Shown one piece after another: positions 1-5,737 of a stretch of DNA of 7,629 nt; position 1 is the stretch's first letter; each line of letters begins with the position of its first letter. The DNA comes from Alphaproteobacteria bacterium (GTDB taxonomy: Bacteria > Pseudomonadota > Alphaproteobacteria > RUG11792): NCBI GenBank assembly GCA_025998575.1, contig BNWD01000034.1, positions 1-7,629 on the forward strand. Reading direction: 5' to 3'. Made by a program: the position numbers and the translations under genes. The notes under the pieces are model-generated. The model saw nothing but the letters and a program-made list of their open reading frames with translations, did no database searches and was not told where the DNA came from.

Positions 1-338
1 TCGCGCTAAATAATTAACACGCTCGTTTTATCAACTGCTAAGCTTAACAAGCGTTTGTTTTTTAAGTAAAAAAATTGCAAACAATTGTTATGCATAAATG
101 TAAAAAACTTTATTTAATTTATGTTTATAGCAGAGTTATATGTTGAATTATGCAAAAATCTTTGTAATTCATCTTCGGTAATCTAAATTAGATTAATCGA
201 AACAAATATTATCTATTCATTTCCAGAACACTTTAACAAATAACAACTGAAACCAATTAAATATTGCAGGACATTAATACCTCGAGCTATTTCGCAAAAT
301 ATCTACATCAATATCTTAATACTCATTGGAGTATATAA

Positions 339-473
339 ATGATAACATTGGAGTCAAAAACAACTCGCATTTTTACCTCATCTGCGTTCTTAATCTTAGG
401 CTATTTGGATTATACGAAGCCAGAAGAGAGAAAAAATTCATCAATTTATTCTCTGTTATTTGAAGAACTCTAA
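339..473 (+). CDS. Hypothetical 44-aa small ORF with good Shine-Dalgarno
   Basis: I do not recognise this peptide. ATG at 339 is preceded by TTGGAG, with GGAG at 328-331 and a 7-nt spacer, which is a textbook ribosome binding site. The frame runs 44 codons to TAA at 471-473. The peptide begins MITLESKTTRIF, has a hydrophobic stretch around residues 15-23 (SAFLILGYL) and a charged second half ending LLFEEL. The 9-mer CATTGGAGT that carries the Shine-Dalgarno recurs 22 bp later at 346-354, inside the frame. The hairpin at 427-454 also lies inside the frame. It could be a real small protein, the start of a truncated gene, or chance in AT-rich DNA. The Shine-Dalgarno is the only positive evidence. 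Confidence 0.25.
   Translation: MITLESKTTRIFTSSAFLILGYLDYTKPEERKNSSIYSLLFEEL
427..454. repeat. Imperfect inverted repeat, 11 bp around a tetraloop
   Basis: AGAGAA pairs with TTCTCT and AAATT pairs with AATTT. One A-A mismatch sits between the two blocks and the loop is CATC. No T-tract follows on either strand, so it is not a standard intrinsic terminator. It lies inside the 44-codon ORF at 339-473. Confidence 0.5.
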
Positions 474-603
474 TTAAGATAACTCGTATCAAGAAGTATA
501 CCTTCACAATTTCAATTTTCATAAATCATTCAATAAGTTTTAAAGAAATTATTATGAATAGTGCTAAATACAATTATTCGCAATTTTGTTGGCAAAAAAT
601 ATC

Positions 604-632
604 TTGCTGCATGGAATTTTTTGTTGTATATT
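604..632 (+). promoter_or_regulatory. Candidate sigma70-type promoter for the mini-ORFs at 699-868
   Basis: TTGCTG at 604-609 (3 of 6 to consensus) and TATATT at 627-632 (5 of 6) are separated by exactly 17 bp. Predicted initiation near 639 would give a leader of about 60 nt before the ATG at 699. In AT-rich DNA such matches often arise by chance. Confidence 0.25.
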
Positions 633-637
633 AAAAA

Positions 638-658
638 TAAGGGTTGGTTTTGCCCTTA
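638..658 (-). terminator. Weak terminator-like hairpin
   Basis: TAAGGG at 638-643 pairs perfectly with CCCTTA at 653-658 around a 9-nt loop. Read on the minus strand, the stem is followed by TTTTTAATATA, giving a short stem plus U-run. It could end minus-strand transcription coming from accC and tRNA-Ser, but it is about 435 nt beyond the tRNA and the stem is only 6 bp. On the plus strand it falls at the predicted start of the transcript for the mini-ORF at 699, so it could equally be a leader hairpin. Confidence 0.25.
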
Positions 659-698
659 AAAAATCTTCAAAAGCTTAATCGAAAATAAGGAGAAAAAC

Positions 699-776
699 AT
701 GGATAATATCGACTTTATTGATATTCATATAAATATTTATGACCATGGATTACAAATAAACGCAAATTCTCCGTGA
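699..776 (+). CDS. Hypothetical 25-aa ORF with strong Shine-Dalgarno
   Basis: AAGGAG at 687-692 lies 6 nt before ATG at 699, the best ribosome binding site in the left region. The peptide begins MDNIDFIDIHINIYDHG and stops at TGA 774-776, overlapping the next ATG as TGATG. A one-base shift just before the stop opens another 18 codons (RDVCLSTQEES and on) to a TAG. The mini-ORF may therefore be the N-terminal stub of a frameshifted gene, or a leader peptide. I recognise no family. Confidence 0.25.
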   Translation: MDNIDFIDIHINIYDHGLQINANSP

Positions 777-868
777 TGTTTGCCTATCAACTCAAGAGGA
801 AAGCACAATTATATTCAGACTTGAATAGTGTTTTGTTTTTTAAGGCTTTTATAGATTTAGCATTTTAA
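776..868 (+). CDS. Hypothetical 30-aa ORF overlapping the previous stop
   Basis: The ATG at 776-778 shares bases with the TGA that ends the 25-aa ORF (TGATG), an arrangement typical of translational coupling. The peptide begins MFAYQLKRKAQLYSD, runs 30 residues and ends at TAA 866-868. It has no Shine-Dalgarno of its own, so any translation would depend on the upstream mini-ORF. No family is recognised and chance is quite possible. Confidence 0.15.
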   Translation: MFAYQLKRKAQLYSDLNSVLFFKAFIDLAF

Positions 869-900
869 TGAATTCATTATATTTGAAAGAAGAGAGCCGC

Positions 901-923
901 ACATATAAATAACGATTATATGT
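901..923. repeat. Perfect 8-bp inverted repeat
   Basis: ACATATAA at 901-908 and TTATATGT at 916-923 are exact inverted copies around a 7-nt loop. The stem is almost all A-T and no U-run follows on either strand. It lies between the mini-ORFs and the tRNA. It could be an operator-like palindrome, a weak hairpin or chance. Confidence 0.4.
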
Positions 924-1092
924 TTCATATCAAATCAATGTTATCGCCAAAATACTTGCCAATAATTTCCAACGAAACTTCCATATTATAATACTATTTC
1001 AATACGCTATGATAAAATTGTAGAGTGCGGCTTTGGAAAGAATATATATCGAAGAGCGATTGTTTTCAATTTGAGTATATACGATATCAATT

Positions 1093-1182
<90 letters not shown>

Positions 1183-1189
1183 AATCATA

Positions 1190-1220
1190 AAGATAACACG
1201 AAATCGCATGCTTTTATCAA
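1190..1220 (-). promoter_or_regulatory. Candidate promoter of tRNA-Ser
   Basis: On the minus strand TTGATA (1215-1220, 5 of 6 to the -35 consensus) and TATCTT (1190-1195, 4 of 6 to the -10) are 19 bp apart. The -10 ends 7 nt before the first base of the mature tRNA, so transcription would begin at or beside the mature 5' end. The spacer is longer than the ideal 17 bp. A perfect TATAAT on the minus strand at 1263-1268 is an alternative -10 but has no good -35. Confidence 0.35.
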
Positions 1221-1245
1221 AAATTTAATGTGTTATTTTTCCAAA

Positions 1246-1257
1246 TCAGCATGCTGA
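1246..1257. repeat. Perfect 12-bp palindrome upstream of tRNA-Ser
   Basis: TCAGCATGCTGA reads the same on both strands. Its core GCATGC recurs at 1206-1211. It lies about 65 bp upstream of the tRNA and 26 bp beyond the candidate -35, so it could be a regulator site. No regulator is indicated by the sequence, and it may be chance. Confidence 0.3.
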
Positions 1258-1447
1258 ATCATATTATAACTTGAAAACCGCGGAGCCACTATCTGGAGAT
1301 ACTTCAAACTAATGTTAGCTTAGTGCAAAGCTTTTTTCTTACTATCTGCCGTAAATAGTCCTCAAAAATTTAATGGTAAAATTTTGAAAATTTCTTTGTA
1401 AAATTAGATCCAAATTTATTTTTCAACTTTTTTCTATGTTAATATCA

Positions 1448-2794
1448 TTACCCTAACATTTTCGGCAAATTATTTTCGATCCAGTGGATATCGAAGTTGC
1501 CGATTATAATATCGTCGTTTTTTATTAATTTTTTATGCAAGTCAGCTGTTGTTTGGATGCCGTCGATTGCCAATTCGTTCAGGGCGCAATCAGCCTTTGC
1601 CAAGCATTCTGCACGATCGATGCCATGGACTATGATCTTCGCGACCAGGCTATCGTAAAACGGAGGGATGGAGTATCCGCGATAAATGTGAGAATCCACA
1701 CGGACGCCCTTTCCACTCGGAAAATATAGCTCTTCTATAGTTCCAGGAGAAGGCATAAAAGTTTTTGAATTCTCAGCGTTTATTCGAAATTCGATCGCGT
1801 GCCCTCTGAACTTCACGTCTTTTTGCTCAAATGACAATTTCTCACCAGCGGCAATTTTTATTTGCTCCTTGACAATATCAATCCCAGTAATTTCTTCGCT
1901 AACACTGTGCTCAACTTGCAGTCTCGTGTTCATCTCCATAAAGAAAAATTCGCCATTTTCATAGAGAAACTCCAGTGTTCCAACACCAATATAGCCCAAC
2001 TGCTGAACCGCCTGACGAACTACATCGCCCATTTTCTCTCGATTTTCTTCAGAAAGAGCTGTAGAGGGCGACTCCTCCATCAATTTTTGATGATTCCTCT
2101 GAAGAGAGCATTCCCTCTCTCCAAGATGAACAACATTGCCAAAATTATCAGCAATTACCTGAAATTCAATATGTTTCGGTTGTGCTAGATAGCGCTCCAT
2201 ATAAACCGCATCATTACCGAAGTTCGATTTCGCTTCGGCTTTTGCTAATTTGAACGCGTCTTCGATTTCATCAGGAGAATTAGCAACTTTCATGCCCTTT
2301 CCTCCTCCTCCTGAGACAGCCTTAAACAAGACAGGGTATCCACTGCTTTTGGCAATTTGCAATGCGTCCTCATAAGTTTTTACATCAGATTTTGAGCCGA
2401 AAACGATTGGAATTCCATATTCTGACATAGTTCTCTTTGCGATGATTTTATCTCCCATCATGGCTAAATGTTTCGGAGCAGGACCTATAAATTTTATGCC
2501 ATGGTCAAGAACCATCTGCGCAAACTTTTCGTTTTCGGACAGAAACCCAACACCTGGATGTATGGCATCAGCTCCAGTTAACTCCGCTGCGCTCAATATT
2601 GACGAAATATTTAAATAACTTTCGGACGATTTGTTTCCGCCAATACAAACGCTTTCGTCAGAAAACTTGACATGCATCAGCGCCTCATCAACAATCGAAT
2701 GAACGGCAACGGTCTTCACGCGCATCTCTTTGCACGCCCTCATAATTCTCGTCGCGATTTCTCCCCTATTCGCTATTAAAATCTTCTTAAACAT
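1448..2794 (-). CDS. accC: Biotin carboxylase subunit of acetyl-CoA carboxylase
   Basis: ATP- and bicarbonate-dependent carboxylation of biotin on AccB, the first half-reaction of malonyl-CoA synthesis in the cytosol. At 448 aa it is full length for the family. The N-terminal domain starts MFKKILIANRGEIA. The ATP-grasp core has MGDK (K116), K158, the glycine loop SGGGGKGM (161-168), E200 and NHQK (K237). Metal-binding E275 and E287, R291 and QVE (293-295) for bicarbonate, and R337 are all present. The end (FDIHWIE) is of alphaproteobacterial type. Odd residues: HPGYGFLSEN reads HPGVGFLSEN (V82), VPGS reads VFGS, and VEHP reads VEHS. ATG at 2794 has AGGAG at 2800-2804 with a 5-nt spacer. accB, its usual neighbour, is 1.78 kb upstream, so accC probably has its own promoter. 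Confidence 0.97.
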   Translation of the reverse strand: MFKKILIANRGEIATRIMRACKEMRVKTVAVHSIVDEALMHVKFSDESVCIGGNKSSESYLNISSILSAAELTGADAIHPGVGFLSENEKFAQMVLDHGIKFIGPAPKHLAMMGDKIIAKRTMSEYGIPIVFGSKSDVKTYEDALQIAKSSGYPVLFKAVSGGGGKGMKVANSPDEIEDAFKLAKAEAKSNFGNDAVYMERYLAQPKHIEFQVIADNFGNVVHLGERECSLQRNHQKLMEESPSTALSEENREKMGDVVRQAVQQLGYIGVGTLEFLYENGEFFFMEMNTRLQVEHSVSEEITGIDIVKEQIKIAAGEKLSFEQKDVKFRGHAIEFRINAENSKTFMPSPGTIEELYFPSGKGVRVDSHIYRGYSIPPFYDSLVAKIIVHGIDRAECLAKADCALNELAIDGIQTTADLHKKLIKNDDIIIGNFDIHWIENNLPKMLG

Positions 2795-2920
2795 GGCAAC
2801 TCCTGCACTACATTCATATCAAGATCATACCACGACAAGCAACAAAGTATTTCACTTGGAGAGCAAACAGACGTTGCTATCGTATTCACGTAAGTAAGTG
2901 GAAAATTGGACTAGATTTCA

Positions 2921-2949
2921 ACTATAACTAGATCTTATACCAAACTCAA
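2921..2949 (-). promoter_or_regulatory. Candidate promoter of accC
   Basis: On the minus strand TTGAGT (2944-2949, 4 of 6 to the -35) and TATAGT (2921-2926, 5 of 6 to the -10) are exactly 17 bp apart. Initiation near 2914 would give a leader of about 120 nt before the accC ATG. Because accC is cut off from accB by 1.78 kb, it needs a promoter of its own or a long read-through. Promoter-like matches are common by chance in this AT-rich stretch. Confidence 0.35.
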
Positions 2950-3723
2950 TAATATAATAAATGAAATGCAAACACTAAAGCCTGTAAATTTTTTATGTAC
3001 ATTTGTGCATAGATTTATGTTTTCAATATAAGATCACTCCTCGCCTTATGAAAAAACCCTACCTAAAAAACAAATTAGCATTAATTATATTAAGAATTCA
3101 TAGGAACGTATTCCCTTATTAAACTATTCTTGAATATGAAAATCTTATACGCATTTACACATTACTTTCTATAATTTTATGTTTTCGCTACAATACCACG
3201 CTTCAATCTTAAGCATAGTGCATAATCTCGATGTTCATATTTATGATAAAATAAATTAAGTTAAGTATAATTGTAATTATTAGAAAGTTAAATAAGGTAT
3301 CAAGCCAAGATAGATAAGGCCCAAATATTAATTGGTTTTGAAGATAATCAGATACTTTTGCGCTAAGAATTCACAGGACACATGTTTTTTATATGACGGT
3401 CATATTTATAATTAAGTGGAAAAATTACATAGAGGCGCAGCTCTATAATGGATAAAACTTAGCCCGAAACATCTTCCAATCTGCGCTTAGATAACAATCA
3501 AGCAATAACATCTAACCTAACCGCACTTAAATAACGCAAACATCATGACAAGCCATTTCTGTGCTCGTATCAAATTTCATGATTACAGCAACTAAAAACC
3601 AAGAATTAAAAGAATTTTTGTTTTAGAGAGTGAAGCAGTATATATAAAATATTGTCAAATATAAATGTTCTATCAATGCAAAAATTTTGCGAGATGAGTA
3701 TTGCTCTGAAACTATAACCTTGA

Positions 3724-4016
3724 ATGGAATGGATTGCGGAGAATAGCGAGGATTTAACGAGCTTTATACTTACGTTAAAAAAGAGAATAGGATAAGAAGT
3801 ATTGGATGCTGTTACTATATGTGCAGATGCGAATTACTCGTGCCGGAAAATAATCCTAAATTTATAAAGCACATAGTTGCAAAGTCTGAGACATATTTAG
3901 CAGAGTCTTGCAACCAGCACTAGGATATTTTTGCAAAAAGAATACTGGAGCTTTACGCAATATTGCTTGCTGATAAACTTAATCATTGCAGCGAATATGT
4001 GTCATTCACCAATTAA
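3724..4016 (+). pseudogene. Possible decayed coding fragment, function unknown
   Basis: From ATG 3724 one frame reads MEWIAENSEDLTSFILTLKK and, after a TAA, continues EVLDAVTICADANYSCRK. A second frame is open from 3747 to 4013 except for one TAG at 3921-3923. Its segments include NPKFIKHIVAKSETYLAES and ILELYAILLADKLNHCSEY, ending at TAA 4014-4016. About 89 codons with one stop is fewer stops than expected in DNA this AT-rich, and the sequence is more GC-rich than its surroundings. I cannot assign a family, and a chance open stretch is not excluded. Confidence 0.2.
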
Positions 4017-4359
4017 TATATTAGAAATATCCTGCGTATATTTCACATTGTATTGTGTAGAATTATAAGTTCTAAACATTAGCGTTTCTATTTAATAAGT
4101 TATCTTGTCTGAATGTTATTAATTATGACTCCAATAGTTTATTGTTTTATAAACAGCGCTGTCGTCTCAAATCAAAAGCGAGATGGTATGGTTTAAAAAC
4201 TTCTATAGTAATACTGGATTAATTATGTCGAAATCTATATGCGTATATTCACCTTATTAAGATCATCTTAAAATAACTTTAATTTTAAATATAGTGAATT
4301 TTATCAAAAATTAAGCAATAACTAAAACAAGCTGGTGCTAACCGTATTAAAAATATTTA

Positions 4360-4385
4360 GATAGTTTCTTTTTCAAAATACTATC
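4360..4385 (-). terminator. Very weak candidate terminator after accB
   Basis: On the minus strand GATAGT and ACTATC form a 6-bp stem around a 14-nt loop, followed by TAAATATTTTTAATA. The stem is mostly A-T and the loop is large, so it would be a poor terminator. It lies about 190 nt past the accB stop. No better intrinsic terminator is visible between accB and accC. Confidence 0.15.
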
Positions 4386-4417
4386 AATTAAAATTTTCAA
4401 TAGGTGTTGCTGAAATT

Positions 4418-4528
4418 CTATTTGGCTATTTTACAAGCAATTAATTCATCTTTTGAGCCAAAAACTTCATAAGACATTTTGAAAACCTTATCGCTTTTCA
4501 AAATTACTGCGCATTGAAAAAGTAGAGC
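4418..4528 (-). pseudogene. Possible 3' remnant of a gene just downstream of accB
   Basis: On the accB strand, 36 codons are open from just after a TGA (4529-4531) to TAG (4418-4420). They read as a plausible protein C-terminus, with QCAVILKSDKVFKMSYEVFG followed by SKDELIACKIAK. An internal ATG at 4477 has a weak AAGG upstream. In a different frame, ATG 4559 opens 23 codons (MFLVEIIHYMSSTFSMRSNF and on) that overlap it. The two might be halves of one frameshifted gene. The alternation of short strands and polar turns faintly recalls the end of hotdog-fold thioesterases, but this is a guess. Confidence 0.22.
4476..4504. repeat. Perfect 10-bp inverted repeat downstream of accB
   Basis: ATTTTGAAAA at 4476-4485 and TTTTCAAAAT at 4495-4504 are exact inverted copies around the 9-nt loop CCTTATCGC. 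It begins 67 nt past the accB stop, where a 3'-end hairpin of the foldase-LOG-accB transcript would be expected. No U-run follows on either strand, so it is not a classic intrinsic terminator. It might stabilise or mark the processed 3' end. Confidence 0.55.
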
Positions 4529-4571
4529 TCATATAATGAATAATTTCTACCAAAAACATGCTATGTGCGCG

Positions 4572-5036
4572 TCAATCGATTACGAGCAGAAGTTGTGCGT
4601 ATTCGATTGGCGAGCCAGTTTCGACGGCGATATGGACGATTTTGCCGGATTTGTGTGCCTTTATATAGTTCATTACTTTCATCGCTTCAATTATAAGAAC
4701 AGGTTGACCTTCTAAAACATCATCGCCAAGAGAGACGAAATTGGCTGATCCTGGTTCTGGAGATAGATAACAAGTGCCAACAATTGGAGATTTCAATGCT
4801 CCAGGGTGGAGCTTATAATCGATTTTTTCATTTTGAATCGATTCCTCTTGAGCAGTGGCTGGAGGAAGTTGTTGAATAACCTGCGGAGCAGCATTTTGCA
4901 CGTTATGTTGCGCATTATAGGCCGAAATTCTTATGCTAACATCGCCGTCTTTGTATTCTATTTCGCTCAGATTATGCTTCTTAAGAATTTCAGAAAGTTT
5001 ATCGAAAATTTTCTCGTCTATCTTAAAAGATGCCAT
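4572..5036 (-). CDS. accB: Biotin carboxyl carrier protein of acetyl-CoA carboxylase
   Basis: Carries the biotin that AccC carboxylates and that swings to the AccAD carboxyltransferase; cytosolic. At 154 aa it matches the family (E. coli about 156). It has an N-terminal helical segment (1-40), a Q/A/P-rich flexible linker (about 43-66), then the biotinyl domain (75-154). That domain has the thumb loop SPEPGSANFVSLGDD (92-106) and biotinylation motif EAMKVMN with the acceptor lysine at 120. The last strand reads GSPIEYAQLLLVID, where the family usually has a G-x-P and a proline in place of the first L. ATG at 5036 has GAGGAA at 5042-5047, which overlaps the stop codon of the LOG gene, so translation is probably coupled. 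accC does not follow directly, which is unusual. Confidence 0.95.
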   Translation of the reverse strand: MASFKIDEKIFDKLSEILKKHNLSEIEYKDGDVSIRISAYNAQHNVQNAAPQVIQQLPPATAQEESIQNEKIDYKLHPGALKSPIVGTCYLSPEPGSANFVSLGDDVLEGQPVLIIEAMKVMNYIKAHKSGKIVHIAVETGSPIEYAQLLLVID

Positions 5037-5041
5037 AAAAT

Positions 5042-5047
5042 TTCCTC
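5042..5047 (-). promoter_or_regulatory. accB Shine-Dalgarno overlapping the upstream stop
   Basis: GAGGAA on the minus strand shares bases with the TGA (5046-5048) that ends the LOG gene and lies 5 nt before the accB ATG. A ribosome terminating on LOG is thus placed over the accB start, which supports coupling. The same 12-mer ATGAGGAAATTT occurs at 5785-5796, near the end of the foldase gene. Confidence 0.6.
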
Positions 5048-5714
5048 ATTTCAACGCCAGACAATAGGCTATTATCTCATTTGAGATCTCGTCAACATCG
5101 TCTTTGAGTTTAAATAAATTCATATGTTCAGCGGCAATCACGCATTCGTTTTGCGCAGTTTTAGCTAGCCAATTCATGAGGCCATTCCAGAACTTCGAGC
5201 CAAAAAGATATATCGGAAGCTTCTTCAGCATGCCGACCTTGAGCCTCACCAAAAGCGAAAACAACTCCTCCAACGTTCCAAAGCCCCCTGGAAAAAACAC
5301 TATAGCATCGCTCGCAGAGATCAAAGTCAACAGCCTTATAGATAGCGTGTTGAAGGTGAATTCGCAATTCGCATCCATGAATTCGTTCTTGGACATAGCC
5401 TCTTCAATTACCCGAACCTTCAATCCATAAGAAAAAGCAGTTGACTCGGCTGATTTCGCTCCTTTGTTTGCCGCTTCCATAATGCCAAGTCCACCACCTG
5501 TTATTATCGAAATACCTGCTTTCGAAACTAATCTCGCCAAAACAACTGCCTTTTCATAAGTTTCTGAAAATTTCTCGATACCAACTCCGCCGAAAATGGC
5601 AACTTTTCTGCCATTTCTACTTAAAATATCACTGCTCAAAGAGAAGTCTGCATTAAAGCCTTCCTCTCCTTGAGCCAATTCCAAACTATTTTGCACTATC
5701 TGCTTTTCAGACAA
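5046..5714 (-). CDS. LOG-family nucleotide 5'-monophosphate phosphoribohydrolase
   Basis: Rossmann-fold protein of the LOG family (TIGR00730 type, often mislabelled lysine decarboxylase). Family members cleave the base from nucleoside monophosphates such as AMP or cytokinin ribotides. Numbered from the preferred start (222 aa), a core strand KVAIFGGVG is followed by GGGLGIMEAANKGA (73-86), R127 in TLSIRLLTLI, and the signature PGGFGTLEE (142-150). The Arg-Lys pair common in the family reads Arg-Leu here. The frame is open to TTG 5774 (242 aa), which would overlap the foldase gene by 37 nt with a Shine-Dalgarno 14 nt away. I prefer TTG 5714, because GAGGAA at 5721-5726 is 6 nt upstream and it lies just past the foldase stop. 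No ATG is available near the N-terminus. The substrate cannot be told. Confidence 0.9.
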   Translation of the reverse strand: MSEKQIVQNSLELAQGEEGFNADFSLSSDILSRNGRKVAIFGGVGIEKFSETYEKAVVLARLVSKAGISIITGGGLGIMEAANKGAKSAESTAFSYGLKVRVIEEAMSKNEFMDANCEFTFNTLSIRLLTLISASDAIVFFPGGFGTLEELFSLLVRLKVGMLKKLPIYLFGSKFWNGLMNWLAKTAQNECVIAAEHMNLFKLKDDVDEISNEIIAYCLALK

Positions 5715-5720
5715 CGGCGT

Positions 5721-5726
5721 TTCCTC
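5721..5726 (-). promoter_or_regulatory. Shine-Dalgarno deciding the LOG gene start
   Basis: GAGGAA on the minus strand lies 6 nt before TTG 5714 and 11 nt past the foldase stop TAA (5738-5740). The alternative TTG at 5774 has its nearest GAGGAA 14 nt away (5789-5794), inside the foldase gene. This favours the shorter LOG protein. Confidence 0.45.
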
Positions 5727-5737
5727 AAAGCTAATGC

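Larger units (their letters stand above)
1..1092. other. Gene-poor AT-rich region with mini-ORFs and hairpins
   Basis: No protein I recognise and no open frame longer than 67 codons lies here. The only one of that size, at the right end, is the antisense shadow of the tRNA. Plus-strand mini-ORFs occur at about 121-186 (21 aa, no Shine-Dalgarno), 339-473 (44 aa), 554-634 (26 aa, weak Shine-Dalgarno), 699-776 (25 aa) and 776-868 (30 aa). Short inverted repeats lie at 427-454, 638-658 and 901-923. The base composition is more AT-rich than the confident genes. It reads as decayed DNA or long intergenic sequence rather than a missed gene. Confidence 0.6.
2795..4571. other. 1.78-kb gene-less stretch between accB and accC
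   Basis: No frame encodes a convincing protein, and stop codons are dense in all six frames over most of the length. Base composition is strongly AT-rich compared with the genes on either side. Contents I can point to are: a candidate accC promoter (2921-2949); an 8-bp inverted repeat with one G-U, AGGCGCAG/CTGCGCTT (3433-3440 and 3481-3488); ATCATGA/TCATGAT (3542-3548 and 3577-3583); the palindrome ACAGCGCTGT (4153-4162); a possible decayed frame (3724-4016); and a fragment plus perfect inverted repeat just after accB (4418-4528). No transposase or terminal repeats of an insertion sequence were recognised. Confidence 0.7.

Noticed and set aside
1862..2188. 108-codon plus-strand ORF inside accC
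   Set aside because: It lies opposite the conserved, full-length accC frame and shows no family features.
3542..3583. ATCATGA/TCATGAT inverted repeat as an RNA element
   Set aside because: It is a 7-bp AT-rich stem with a 28-nt loop, expected by chance in this composition.
3649..3662. Perfect minus-strand TTGACA as a promoter
   Set aside because: No -10-like hexamer lies at 16-18 bp, and no gene follows on that strand for hundreds of bases.
3808..3842. Possible DDE-transposase motif (AVTICADANYS)
   Set aside because: Only a few residues resemble such motifs. No terminal inverted repeats, target duplication or further transposase blocks were found, so no insertion sequence is called.
5104..5430. 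108-codon plus-strand ORF inside the LOG gene
   Set aside because: It is opposite the conserved LOG frame that carries PGGFGTLEE; a shadow frame.
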